64,000 bases of DNA from Labia minor (GCA_963082975.1 OY720345.1:16084491-16148490), one strand, 5' to 3'; shown: positions 45,483-57,100, numbered from the stretch's first letter. The notes: generated by a model not told the origin, from the sequence alone. Made by a program: numbers and translations.

Positions 45483-46497
45483 AAAGTGCTACTTCCGGTT
45501 AACTGATATTTTAAATGTAAAAATACAGATATGGATATAATATAAATATTTTTAATTTTATTTTATTTATAATATATAAGGGCTGGCTGTGACGTCATGA
45601 AGTGCTGGGTGACGTCATATAATTTTAAATTAAGAAAAAACTAATGAAGATGATTTTTCTCGAGGATAAAACCAATACAAAGTGCATAACACGTGGAGAT
45701 ATGTCCTCACGTGAAATTTGATATGAAAATAACCCTTCACTTCCTCTCTTCGATCGGCAATACTAGCACTTCCGGTTTCCGGATTTGCACCAAAAGTTGA
45801 TCAATTCATCCAACTGATGTATTAAGTAAATATACCAAATTTCATCAAAATCCGTTGAGCCGTTCAGGCTGTACACATCTATACGGAAGGACGGACAGAC
45901 GGACGGACGGACGGACAGACATCATGCTAAAAATACTTTTTTCTGTTAAGAAAATGCATGATTCGTGGAGATATGTACCTAAAAATATCCATAGGTGAAA
46001 TTTGGTGTGAAAACAATACCTCCCTTACTATCGTCGGTCGGTAAAAAAGAAACGCTACTTGTATAGGTAAAATGTCACTTCCGGTAGTCAGATCATGATG
46101 AAATTTGGTATCTCAATTTTTTTCATATTTTTAAATTTATATACAAAATATGAAGCAAATATCTCGAAGCAAACTGGTACTTTACTTGAAAGGTAAACGC
46201 AACCAGTGTAGGTAAAGTACCACTTCCGGTTAACCGATTTTGACGAAATTTTGATAGAAATCTACAAACTGTGAATAATATCGGTGTACCTAATTTCGAA
46301 GTCCTAGCTTGATTAGTTTTTGAGTAAATTTGCTTACAGACATTACATACATACATACATACACACACACAGACATAAATCGAAAAATGGTATTTTCCGA
46401 CTCAGGGAGGTCTAAAACGTCAAGATCTATCGAAATCTCGAAGTCGAAATTTTTGACGATTCCAATACTTCCCTTATACGAAGTATGCGGGAAAGTA
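45299..46497 (-). mobile_element. HINE-C copy 2, carrying the same HINE-B segment
   Basis: Plus strand begins TAAGCGGGAGTGTCCTCCCC and ends GAAGTATGCGGGAAAGTA, both HINE-C termini. The internal HINE-B piece (about 45509-46044) has the same junctions as at 11951-12484. An extra about 100 bases with a TA microsatellite (45445-45478) explains its greater length. It sits in a run of A whose unoccupied version is at 30609-30615. The 81-codon frame on the minus strand is non-coding element sequence. Confidence 0.85.
45509..46044 (-). mobile_element. HINE-B segment captured inside HINE-C (second copy)
   Basis: Contains the HINE-B 5' end (ACTATCGTCGGTCGGTAA near 46027-46044), the tetranucleotide run and the core, but no HINE-B 3' hairpin, as in the other HINE-C copy. 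Confidence 0.8.
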
Positions 46498-46806
46498 AAA
46501 ACTATTGAAAATAAAAAAATATTGTTTTTAGATTTAAAAGATTAAAAAACAAAATCTAAAATTGACAAAAATGTAAAAAAATATTAGGTTATTAAAAATG
46601 ACTTTTAAAACCATTAATAGAACAAATTATGATCGATTAATATATTTATATATATATATATATATAATTTCAGTCGTATATATGTATGTGATGTCTGTAA
46701 CATGATGAAATTACAAATTGTAAAAATTATTAATATGTAATTAACTTCATTTTTTTTAAATTTTGTTTTGTTAAATTAAATAATTGTCAAATAAAAAAAA
46801 TAAAAA
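46498..46806. repeat. Inverted duplicate of 30307-30608
   Basis: Complement of the segment at 30307-30608, including the TA run and the TGTGATGTCTGTAACATGATG region. The duplication continues to the right into HINE-A at 46807 and, on the left, resumes for about 19 bases beyond the HINE-C insertion (45281-45298). Confidence 0.85.
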
Positions 46807-47145
46807 AGCTGGAGTGTCTCCACTCGATTTTCTCGTAATTTGAATTGGATTAAATAACATATATTATATTTAAATTAAATTTAATTAATTAAATTTTAAA
46901 TAAAAATCAATAAAAATATTTATTAATCCAGCGCGAGCTTGGCTTTTTGTTGATGTCACCACGACACGTGTTGGCGCGTGATTAGCAGTGTTAAGAAATT
47001 AATTCCGGTACTTTCAGCAATTCAATCAAGCTGAAATTCTCTATATAGCAGTTTTATACAATTTAGAATCATGTGAAAAACGTATAAACGTATAAAACGT
47101 AAAAAAACATCAAAATCTCGTCATCGAAAATTTCTGGCGAGATAG
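46807..47145 (-). mobile_element. HINE-A copy 13, short internally deleted form
   Basis: 3' end AGCTGGAGTGTCTCCACTCG and 5' end TTCTGGCGAGATAGT are both present, but the core and microsatellite are deleted: it jumps from AATCATGTGAAAAACGTATA to AAACATCAAAATCTCG. It shares rare variants (GGCGCGTGATTAGCAGTG) with the copy at 29628-30306, as expected from the duplication. Confidence 0.85.
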
Positions 47146-48540
47146 TAAAAATTATTACCACAATTTGAATAAAGATAATAATTTTATATTTAAACAAGTA
47201 TTTGAAATGTTGTATGAAAATGTCCCTTTAAGAAGAGTTTTATGCCACCGGCAGCATAATGTGATGCCGGGAATGGCTAATATAAAAATAATTGAAAAAA
47301 TTTACAAATTATTCTAAACAGCGCACACGTACTTAAATACCTTCAAAGAATACATTCCAAATTTGATTTTAACTCGATTCGTGGTGATATGTAAAAAATC
47401 TCCTCATGTGAAATTTGGTGTGAAAACAATACTTCAGTAGGTAAAAAGGGGAGATAAATATGTATTTAAATAAGTTATATTTGAAAGATTAATAAAAATA
47501 TTTTTAAAATTAATAAAATATAAATTATTTTTGGGTCTTTTGAATATAGTTAGTTTTTGTATAATAGGAAATTAATTAAAAATTTATTATATATTGAAGG
47601 AAAATTAAATTAAATATATAGTTTATTTAATAAAAATTTTTGGATTTTTTTTTTAATTTTATTGAATTTATAAAATGTGAAATTTTGAAACAATTAAATT
47701 GATTGTATCTTGTATCAATAAGCATTTAATTATAAGTTATTAAAATTATTATCGAATCATTATAAATATTATATTTAATATCATTTAAGTATGATTTAAT
47801 TTTTTTTTTTCTAACGATCAATAATAATTTCTGCGTTCAATTAATAGGTAGTTAATAAAAAGAAATTAATTTTCAATATATTTTTTTATTATCGAGTGAT
47901 TAAGAGTTGATTTTAGCCGAAATATAAGCTCTGCGTATGAATGCACTGCGCTGTGAGTGTGTGTGCGTGCTCACTTGCCTACTGAGGACGGACGAAGGAG
48001 TAGGAAAGCGAAGGGAGCTCGGGGTAGAGGAAGGGTGCGCGCGCATTCAAAAACAGAATTATTTGCAAATAGATGAAATAATTATGATTATTTATTAAAT
48101 TTGATTTTAATCTTTCAATTGAATTTTATAATAGGTTTTACACATATTAAAAAATTTTTTTTGCTCATTTTTAAAAACTATTTTGTTCCAAATATTTAAA
48201 AACTTCATCTTTATCCATTAACCATTAATAAATTGGATATTATAATATCACACTGACATATGATAATAAAAAAATCAATCTGATTTAGTATATAAATTTT
48301 ATATAATTAATTTTAATTTCAGAAAAAATATTTTTTATTCTAAATTAAAATTTATTTATTCTTTATTAATTTTTTTTTTTTTTTGGATTTTTCTAAACAG
48401 AATATTTACAAAATAGATGAAAACAGATAAATCATCCTTTAAGAATATTAATAATAATTAAAATTAAAAAAATATAAAAAAACTTTTTAAAAACAGCTTT
48501 TATTTAAATGCAGTAAAAAGGAGAAAATAATTTCTGTAAT
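47146..48540. promoter_or_regulatory. Spacer with HINE-B scrap and a GC-richer block (about 47915-48060)
   Basis: A HINE-B scrap lies at 47378-47452 (ATTCGTGGTGATATGTAAAA, GTGTGAAAACAATACTTCAG). The block at 47915-48060 has CpG-rich sequence (GAGGACGGACGAAGGAGTAG, GGGTGCGCGCGCATTC) in AT-rich surroundings. A role as promoter or enhancer is inference; no gene is seen beside it. Confidence 0.35.
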
Positions 48541-48841
48541 TCTGAATTTTGGTGTGAAAATAACCCTTCCCTTCCTATCGTCGATCGCTAATACTACCAC
48601 TTTCGGTTTCCGGATTTGCACCAAAAGTTGATCAATTAAGTAAGTATACCAAATTTCATCAAAATCCGTTGAGCCGTTCAAGCTGTACACATCTATAAGG
48701 ACGGACGGACGGACGGACAGACATCATGCTAAAAATACTTTTTTCTGTTAAGAAAATGCATGATTCTTGGAGATATGTAAAATTCTCAACATGGGAAATT
48801 TGGTGTGAAAACAATACCTCCCTTACTATCGTCGGTCGGTA
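48541..48841 (-). mobile_element. HINE-B 5' half
   Basis: From ATTTTGGTGTGAAAATAACC to the 5' end ACTATCGTCGGTCGGTA, with the tetranucleotide run at 48699-48721. The 3' half with the hairpin is absent. Confidence 0.82.
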
Positions 48842-48901
48842 AAAAATAAAAATAAAAATGTAATAATAAAAAATAAAATTTCAATTACTTTCATTTAATA
48901 A

Positions 48902-48934
<33 letters not shown>
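48902..48934. repeat. ATT trinucleotide microsatellite
   Basis: (ATT)n uninterrupted for about 11 units; a shorter one lies at 49021-49038. Confidence 0.95.
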
Positions 48935-48999
48935 TGTAATAATTCCAATAAAAATAAATAAAAATAAAAACCAAAAATGTCCAATTAAAACTAAAATTT

Positions 49000-49112
49000 C
49001 AATTATATTCATTTAATACATTATTATTATTATTATTAAGTGTTCAGTTATCACATACGTATATATGTATACAGACACACATGCAAAAGCGAAGCTTTGC
49101 CGGGTCTGCTAG
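49000..49112 (+). mobile_element. Canonical Helitron 3' end
   Basis: GCAAAAGCGAAGCTTTGCCG then GGTCTGCTAG, followed by T. GCAAA and TTTGC pair as a hairpin about a dozen bases before the terminal CTAG, the defining 3' end of Helitrons, and insertion before T fits the A|T target. The rest of the element to the left is not delimited, so the start given is nominal. Confidence 0.6.
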
Positions 49113-50524
49113 TATGATAATAAACTAAAACATTTTGTTTAAAATTTACGGGTCGAGAGTATTTTTAAATTAACTATATTATATATATACTAATACAACT
49201 TACTACTTTCAGAGTTGCAATAATAAAGATAAATATATAATCAAATATATAGAAATTATAATGATAAAAGATCATATAAAACTTATATTTATGACAAAAG
49301 AAAAGTTTATCCTTTCAGTTATTTTGACCCTACATAAATAAATATTTTTACAAGTCAAGGATATGAATTCAAAATTTTATTTTTTCAATATTAAGTGTAA
49401 TTATGAGTATATATAAATTATTAGTGCATAATATTCTCTTAGTTATAACATTTTTTTGTTTTAATAAGTAATTCCTCACTATTCTCGCATACCCATCTAA
49501 TCAGAATTATAGATTGTTTTGTATTAAAAAGTTTTATTAAATTTTGATTTGATTTTACAATAAAAACAATCTAAATAAAAACAAAACAAAACAAAAAATA
49601 CAATTCAATTCATACATTGAGCAGCATTTGTTGATTTCTAAGATGCCAAAGATGTTAATTGCAGTAAATGGGGACCATGTTCAAGTAAAGTACCTTCCTT
49701 AAAAGCTTAGAATTTATTTAAATTTTCACATGGATGCGTTGTTGTTTGTACCATTTGTTATTTCGGACAACGCAACAAGACTGTATTGTCTTCTAAGAGG
49801 GTGTTGGAGGAGAGGGTTCTTCACCCAAAAGTGGTCGGTAAATTCATAAGCAAGTGTCTTTGACCGTAATAAAAGCTCTTTAGTTAATGGAATTGACGCC
49901 TCTCTTGGATTGTGTCAACAAGTCTAATGTCCTCAAATCATCAATCACCTTTCAATTAGTGAAAAGATGTTCACCATTCCAACCTCCCATCGAATTCATT
50001 TAATGCCTTTTCGTTTAACAATATTTATTAATTAGTTGACAGTGTAGGTTGCCATTTAAGGATTATATAATACATTCTTAGTTGGATAATTCAGAAAATG
50101 AAAAGAAAAAAAAAAACAAAAATGAACAAAATCGTGGTAGGATCATTCTAACATGATGCTTCACTTTTTTCATTTTTTGAATTCATTCATTAATCTATTC
50201 ATTCAGGTTTTTTTTTCCATTCATGTTTTAGAATAAATATATTTAAAAAAAAAAACGGCTTATCTTTCTCATGTGAATTGAAATATGAAATTGTTAATAT
50301 CAAAATTTACATAAGGAAAATAACTAAAAAAATTAAATATGAATATTAAAAGATTAAAAAAGTTGGTGATCTCATACGATCATATTAAAGATACCATTTT
50401 ATTAGAAAAATATAATAAAATTTAATAATTTTGAATTGTTAGACTATGATAATTAGTTTAGATATTGTCAACATCATCTATAACAAAAGTGTTAATAATA
50501 AAAACTAATATTGATAATAATGTG
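49113..50524. promoter_or_regulatory. Spacer with a unique mixed-composition block (about 49620-50060)
   Basis: The block reads as unique sequence with homeobox-like and other AT/GC mixed motifs (TCATAAGCAAGTGTCTTTGA, TTGACGCCTCTCTTGGATTG) and no open frame or repeat match. Flanks are AT-rich. It is one of the better candidates for conserved non-coding DNA; this is inference. Confidence 0.35.
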
Positions 50525-50532
50525 ATAAAAAC

Positions 50533-50994
50533 GGTAATTGTTTAGTCTAACCGATGTATGATGGATTTGGATAAAACTTTACCAGTGGATTCTTTTTTGA
50601 TTCTAAACAAACTTTCCTTAAGCAGTATGTGGCGGTCGCTTCTAGTTTACGAGATAAAAATTATTAAAGTTTGCATATAAACTATAATAGTTATGAATAA
50701 GCAGCCATTTAATAATGTTTTATTGACTAATTCACCAATTATTAACTTATTGACTAATTTTCTGTTTTTATAAGTTCGGCTTGGATATAGGAAAATTATT
50801 TGAATAATTAATTTTTTAATCTTCTTATATCCAAACCGAACTAAAAAAAACTCCGAAAATTAGTGAAGCCCTCTGGTGGACAAATAATAAAACATGGTAG
50901 CTAAATAGAATATCAATGGATTTATATTCAAACTTTAATAATTATTATCTCGTAAACTAGAAGCGACCGCCACATACTAGATTAAATAATTACC
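50533..50994. mobile_element. Foldback/MITE of the GGTAATT family, copy 2, perfect 8-bp target duplication
   Basis: Ends GGTAATTGTTTAGTCTAACC and CTAGATTAAATAATTACC; inner arms GGCGGTCGCTTCTAGTTTAC and GTAAACTAGAAGCGACCGCC pair perfectly. ATAAAAAC flanks both sides (50525-50532, 50995-51002). Interior is homologous to 12942-13438. Confidence 0.9.
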
Positions 50995-51030
50995 ATAAAA
51001 ACATACAAAAGATGTTGATAAAATTTATTA

Positions 51031-51412
51031 AGGGAATTTTTATTAAAAGACCACATTATTTGTATAAAATTATTTATTAAATTAAAATAATTGTACATCG
51101 TTTCAACTGCTTATTCTGCAGTCGTTTTCAAGTAACCGTACGCTTGCTCCGATTCAAGCGGACTGATGCATGTTGGGACACGTCACCTCTTATATAGGCA
51201 GTGATATTGGCGGCAATTTTTGGCTCCAATTTTTGCCGCCAATTCTTAATCTCAGCAGCAATTTTCAAAGCAAGCGTTTACAATCAAGAAGTATGATAGT
51301 GCATTATGTCTCTATAATAACTGCAGAATAAGCAGTTGAAACGTTGTACATTTATTTTAATTTAATAAATAATGTTATACAAATAATGTGGTCTTTTAAT
51401 AAAAATTCCCTT
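51031..51412. mobile_element. Inverted-repeat element with internal TATA-like promoter, class unknown
   Basis: Arms of about 92 bp: AAGGGAATTTTTATTAAAAG through TTCAACTGCTTATTCTGCAG, and the complement at 51321-51412. The unpaired centre has balanced composition, a TATA-like CTCTTATATAGGCAGTG (51187) and a second small palindrome (TTGGCGGCAA / TTGCCGCCAA). Partial pairing continues a few bases beyond the arms, so the exact ends and target duplication are unclear. Confidence 0.65.
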
Positions 51413-51463
51413 AATAATTATCAAAATAACCACAAAAGCTTTAATAAATACATGTTGATTAAA

Positions 51464-51656
51464 GTCTATAGGACGGAGTCAACCCAGCCTCCGGGAACAA
51501 CATTGGGGAAAAGCTACTTGATAGCGCCTCCGATCAAGAAAATCAAGGTAAAGGTTAAGAGGACCCGTTCTACTGATCATAGGACACCTCATTGATATAA
51601 CCGACTTGATAGGCGTTGTCCTTGCGTAAGATGTACAAAGTCAGAGGTTTTTTTTT
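51464..51656 (+). mobile_element. tRNA-derived SINE, body only
   Basis: Starts at TCTATAGGACGGAGTCAACC, the internal point where head-only copies stop, and runs through the complete body to CAGAGGTTTTTTTT. The tRNA-like head is missing. 5' truncation is normal in LINE-driven retroposition. Confidence 0.82.
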
Positions 51657-51931
51657 AGTCTGTCCTCCTCCTTCTCCTCCACAATGCCATCACTTGGGAC
51701 TTGTGTACTACTCGTGCAGTGATCTTTTGAAACATAATTTCTTGACATCCAAACAAAGTATACCAAAAGAGAAGAGCCAGATTAAGCTAACATATTAGTC
51801 AATTAGTGCAAGGGAAGTCAAGGCTAATGATTATAAATTAAATTTTCTTTTACAGAAAACACTTCATAAACTTCAAAAACATGAATAATACAAGTTATGA
51901 AATAACTATGATGGAAAGATATTGAAATTTA

Positions 51932-51969
<38 letters not shown>

Positions 51970-52022
51970 TATATTTAAATTATTATTTTATCATTTGTTA
52001 AGAAAATTCAAATATAAAAACT

Positions 52023-52072
<50 letters not shown>
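51657..52072. other. Spacer with long simple repeats
   Basis: A TA run at 51934-51963 and a (CT)n(AT)n compound run at 52022-52072. No gene; the 60-codon frame at 51616-51798 overlaps the SINE tail and is rejected. Confidence 0.65.
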
Positions 52073-52076
<4 letters not shown>

Positions 52077-52327
52077 TCTGACTTTGTACGTCCTACGCGA
52101 GGACAACGCCTATCAATGAGGTGTCCTATGATCAGTAGAACAAGTCCTCTTAACCTTTACGATCGGAGGCGCTATCAAGTAGCTTTTCCCCAATGATGTT
52201 CCCGGAGGCTGGATTGACTCCGTCCCATATACCCCAGCTAGGGAAATTCCCTTGCCAGGCCCGGGACTTGAACCCGGGACCATGTGAATGTGAGGCAAGT
52301 TCGCTACCCACACACCCAATGAGGCCC
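52073..52327 (-). mobile_element. tRNA-derived SINE, full length
   Basis: The most complete copy. On the minus strand: head GGGTGTGTGGGTAGCGAA, B box GGGTTCAAGTCCCGGG, linker GGAATTTCCCTAGCTGGGGT, body AAGCTACTTGATAGCGCCTC through CCTCATTGATAGGCGTTGTC, and end CAGAGGTTT. A short body deletion around the CCGACTTGAT block is visible compared with 51464-51656. The minus-strand frame here is SINE sequence. Confidence 0.87.
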
Positions 52328-53245
52328 TATAACATAAACATAATAGAATGAATGATGTGACTGTGATGCTAAGGACATAGATTTCCAGGTATTAAGAAGA
52401 ATTGCATTTCTTGAGCCTTTCGGCACGTCAACCAATTCCTTCCCTGACAAAAATGAAACAAAACGGACCTTTTTCTATTACGAGCTACTACTACATCTGC
52501 CCCCACGAAACTTGTGAGTGAGCTAGAGAGTTAACGATTCCATCGGGCTGACTTACGATCGATCCCATGGTATCATTGTGATGAATTTTGTGCAACCATA
52601 TCTTAATGGTCACAAGCCGGAGATCCTTTTGGACACCTACGGTTTTACGCTATAAATACTGACTAGGTCCCAGCCAGTGTTACAGAGGTACGATAGTATT
52701 CTATACCGGACCTATCTAAGGTCAGGGCGTAGGTGGGATAGAGAGATGTTTTATGATCGAATAATTTGGTTTCTCCCAACCTTTCCTGAATTTTCTTGTC
52801 CAGGAGGCCCAGCATATCTTATTTCAAGTAGTTCCCCAATTTTGTTCATGTAAACTGAAAACTTGGTCTCCTTGCCAGGTCCAAGAATGATACTCGAGTT
52901 CAAAGGGCAACATGCAACTAAGCTAACCATTGAATTACTATTGTAGAGCCTTTGAAGCATTTTGGAGTATATAATTTCATTTCAATTAATTAACTATTAT
53001 ATATATAAATATATATATATATATATCAATATTGTTTATTAATTTATTTAATATTATTATTTATCTTTATAAACTTTAATTTTGTCTGTATATCATTTTT
53101 TATACAGAATTAAATAAATAGAAATATATTGAGTAAAAAGTAATTAATTAGTTTTTATATAAAATAAATAAAATAATAATAAAAATAATTTCTTTCTTAT
53201 TCCAATATAAATACTTATATTATATATATATATAAAATAATTTAC
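52328..53245. other. Unclassified region downstream of the GLUT exons, with a degenerate SINE
   Basis: At about 52750-52965 (-) a degraded SINE-like segment shows GGGGAACTACTTGAAATAAG and CAAGAAAATTCAGGAAAGGT, parallel to the SINE body. The mixed-composition stretch 52330-52740 is unassigned. From 52980 to 53245 the DNA is AT-rich. No further GLUT exon is recognisable here. Confidence 0.45.
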
Positions 53246-54091
53246 TTTCAGCTCCTCTTAAAGATTTAGGAGAAATTTCTGTTAAATACATTGGAACTAA
53301 TCCGGCATTTAACCCAGAATTAATGCCAATAATAAATCTTCCCAAAATAATAATTTCATAGGAATGACATGTTTTTGCCAACCCTAAATATAAACAAAAG
53401 TATTAGAATAAAAGAATTGAAAATTAATGAATGAACTAAATGAAATTAATATACTAAAATACCTTGTAAAAGGGCAGCTGCAAATACTAAAATATTATTA
53501 TAAAGAAGTCCTTTTTTTCGTCCAAGACGATCAGCAATAAGAAATGTTAAAGCACCACCGATCATTCCTCCCACACAAAAAATAGAAACAGCAATCGACC
53601 AAATCATTAGTATTTTATCCTCAGGAATATATTCTCTAGTAATATTGGCTCTTTCAGCCATAACACCTGCAAGCCATTCTTCTATTAACTGAAAAATAAT
53701 TAAAATATTATTAGTGTAGTGTAGCAATTTTCTACACAAGAAGTCGGCGTTCGATTCCAACTAAGGACAAATTTTTCTAATAAAATTCAATTTAACATCA
53801 GCTGCCTCCGGTTCCAGTTCCTGGTTCTACACATGCGGAAGGCAACGGGAACATTTCCAAGAAAAATCATCATGGCTTGGCAGCTTCTAAGGCTATCCTA
53901 GTCATTATGATAGCCAATCTCCGAAAGGGTATGAATAAATATTATACTCTACATTCTACATATCTTTTATTTACAAATATGTGAATAATTACCTTTTCGG
54001 GAGCGTTGATTACTCCAGTATTGTAACCATGTTGAAATGATGAGCTAAGAGCTGCAGCTGCGATTGCAAATGCCAGTCTTCCATTTAACCC
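53246..54091 (-). CDS. Class I facilitative sugar transporter (SLC2/GLUT), three exons visible
   Basis: Three minus-strand exons with GT-AG borders and consistent phase. Exon at 54091-53993 encodes [20 protein letters not shown] then [13 protein letters not shown], the first membrane helix and the GLUT signature ([12 protein letters not shown]). Exon at 53688-53463 encodes [20 protein letters not shown] onward, then [20 protein letters not shown] (helix 2) and DRLGRKKG, the MFS loop motif. Exon at 53383-53246 encodes [37 protein letters not shown] and LRGA (helices 4-5). That is about 154 of about 490 residues; the start exon and the C-terminal two thirds are not found in the window. It transports hexoses across the plasma membrane if functional. 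A 53-kb downstream intron or a partial duplicated gene are the alternatives. Confidence 0.85.
53709..53942 (+). mobile_element. Second tRNA-derived SINE type, in a GLUT intron
   Basis: A B-box-like GCGTTCGATTCCAACTAAGG is preceded by an A-box-like GTGTAGTGTAGCAA, and followed downstream by ATGCGGAAGGCAACGGGAAC and TTTCCAAGAAAAATCATCAT. A GGAAGGCAA-GG block in this place is shared by several SINE families of other animals. It differs from the main SINE of this window. Confidence 0.6.
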
Positions 54092-54189
54092 CTAAAAAAT
54101 ATAATTTTTTTTTATTTTATTTATAATCAAGATTTTGGATGGATTATTTCTTTGAAATTTAATCATGATGAAAAAAAATAAACATTAAG

Positions 54190-57100
54190 ATGGTATTTAC
54201 TACCAGAGGAACAGAAAAATTTACAAGAACATGAAGTATTAAAACAGAAACCAACAATAAAAGGCGCAGTTTCAGCTATTAAACGTATTAATGGATATCG
54301 CGTTTTGAAAATCAAGATTGATGAAAATTTGGAAAATACATATTACGATGAAGATGGTAATTTATCATACAAAGGATTGCCATTAGAGGAATTCCCAGGA
54401 ATAAGTAAATTTAACGAAAATTTTTTTGAAAATAATATCTTATTAGAGAAAATAAAACAGTTGAGTTTAAATTAAAGAATACAACATTAAAACTCCATGA
54501 AGTGGAAACCAAATTTATTCTAAAAAAATTTAATAATCGACAGAATGCTAGTGAATTCTAGAGAAATATGAAGGGGAATGTGCCCGATATGAAATTATAA
54601 ATGACACCCACAAGATTGAGGCTTTGAGGTTTTTTTTGGAGGGGACCGCCCTAGATTGTGGTATGAGGCAAATTTAAATAAGATTGGAATTATAAATTGG
54701 ACTGACTGGAAGAATTCTTTTTTGGCAGTATTTGTTAATAAAGGTTGGTCAGTGATTAGGCAAGCATATAACTATAAATATTTAGGCGGCTCATTATTAG
54801 ATTATGCTTTGACTAAAGAGAGATTATGCTTAGAAGCCGAAAACAATATTTCAGTGCAGTCAAGAATTAATATGATCGTTGTAGGACTTTCAATTAAAAT
54901 TCAAAATGAAATTGACCGAGAAGAAGTAACTACTATTGAAAAATTGTTTTATGAAATAAAGAAAAGAGATAATAAATTTTGTAATTTGAAAGAAAATGAA
55001 TTATATAGCAGAAATCTTAGTATGAATACTTACCGATCAAAGAATAAATTTGATGAAAAAAAAACTAGGGCTCACGATATACAAAGAAAACCCTGCTTTA
55101 TGTGTGAAGCCCTTGGATGGTCGAATCGTTATCATTCTACAAATGAATGTAGAAATAAAACTTTATATAAAGAAAAAAAACAAGTGAATTTTAATTTTGC
55201 TGAATGTAATGATGAAGAGGAAGAAGAAACAGAAACAATGAAAATAAATGTGGATAACGATACTTTAAACTTAGGAGCCCGGAAAAATTGAATCCATTGA
55301 TTAGAATCAACGTTCTTGTGGACAATAAAATGAAAATAAAAGCTGTTTATGATAGCGGATCAAATGTGAGCTTAATAAATCAGAACCTAGTAAACCTTCT
55401 AAAATCAAATTTAATGAAACACAAGAATGTATTGAAAACAATAAATGGGTTGAATTTTTGTACTGCCCGGGCCAATATTATTACTTTAAAGATTGGAAAT
55501 TTAAAAAAAAATTTAAAAACGTATGTAGTGAAGAATAATAATTTTTCTTATGACCTGCTATTAGGTCTTGATGCTATTACAAAATTTAATCTGATTCAAA
55601 ATAATGATTTAGAGATATTGCAACGATTAGAAAATAATAAAATAATTAAAATAGATAGAAAAGACGATAAATTAGACGAATATTATCAAGTTAATCTTAA
55701 CAAATTTAAAGAAGCAAATGAACTGAAGATAGATTTAAACCACATAAATGATGATAATAAAAAAGGACAATTAATGCAACTAATTAAGAAATATAAGGAT
55801 GTATTTGCAAAATCGAAATTTGATATTGGTAGAGCTAAATCTAAAGAAGCAGAAATAAAGTTAATTAAGGAAGAATATATTACTTTGCGACCATATAAAT
55901 GCTCAATGCCAGATGAAAAGAAATTAAAACACAGGTAAAACAACTCTTAGAGGCAGATTTAATAGAAGAGTCGGACTCACCCTTCTCATCACCTGTAACA
56001 CTTGCATACAAAAAAGAAGATGGTCGAAGGACAAGATTATGTATCGATTTCAGAAGGTTGAATAGCTTAATTTTACCCGAATGTTATCCGTTTCCGACCA
56101 TAAATGATGTGATAGACAAAGTGTCTAACTGCAAATATTTCACTGTAGTTGATATAAACTCTGCCTTCTGGAATATTCCTTTAAAAGAAAAAGATAGAGA
56201 AAAAACTTCATTCATCACAAATTTTGGAAAGTTCATGTTCAAGGTTCTGCCGTTTGGACTAAAGAATGCCCCAGCAATTTTTCAAAGGACTCTTTCAAAT
56301 GTCATTAGAAGAAATAATCTTGATGAATGCTGTATAAATTACATTGACGATATTTTGCTGTTTTCTAAAACATGGGATGAACATGTTGAACAAGTTAGGA
56401 AACTATTACAAGTCATAGAAAAGGAGGGTTTCAAACTTAAATTGGAAAAATGCTCATTTGCTGCTAATTCAGTAAAGTATCTTGGTCATTTTATTCAAGA
56501 AAATAAAATATCTCCCACACAAGAAAACTTGATTGCGATAAGAAATCTAAAGAGACCAACAGATAAATCAGGAGTAAGAAGCATATTGGGATCGATAAAC
56601 TTTTACTTGAAATATATTGAAAAAAGTTCGGAAAAGCTTGAACCTTTGCACAAACTATTGAAAATAGAGAATTTAAATGGACTGATGACTGTGAGAACAG
56701 CTTCAATTTAATAAAGGAACATTTATGTTCAGCTCCAATTTTAGCAATTTATGATACCAACAAAGAGGTATTCATTGAAACGGACGCAAGTTTAAAGGGC
56801 TTAGGGGCAACTCTAAAACAACCTCAAGTTGATGGAAAGCTATATCCAATAGCCTATTTTTCGAGAAGACTTTCTGAAAAAGAAAAAAAATTAGGCATTA
56901 TCCATTTAGAGTGTAAGGCCATTAAAGATGCCATAAAGTTTTGGCAATATTATTTGGTTGGTCGAGAATTCAATGTGTATTGAGATCACAAACCATTGGA
57001 GAATTTACGTACTAAGTCAAGAACTGATGAAATATTGGGAGATATGGTTCACTACTTGTCCCAATTCAATTTCAAAATAATTTATAAAAGAGGAAAGGAC

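Noticed and set aside
53446-53760. Reading the GLUT exon as a 104-residue intronless gene starting at MESNADF
   Set aside because: The first residues come from intron sequence upstream of a clear acceptor (TTTTTCAG), and the last ones run past the donor; the exon borders fit SLC2 homology and phase.
55686-55943. Minus-strand frame inside the Ty3/gypsy fossil (also 56491-56706)
   Set aside because: Shadow of the element's plus-strand polyprotein region.
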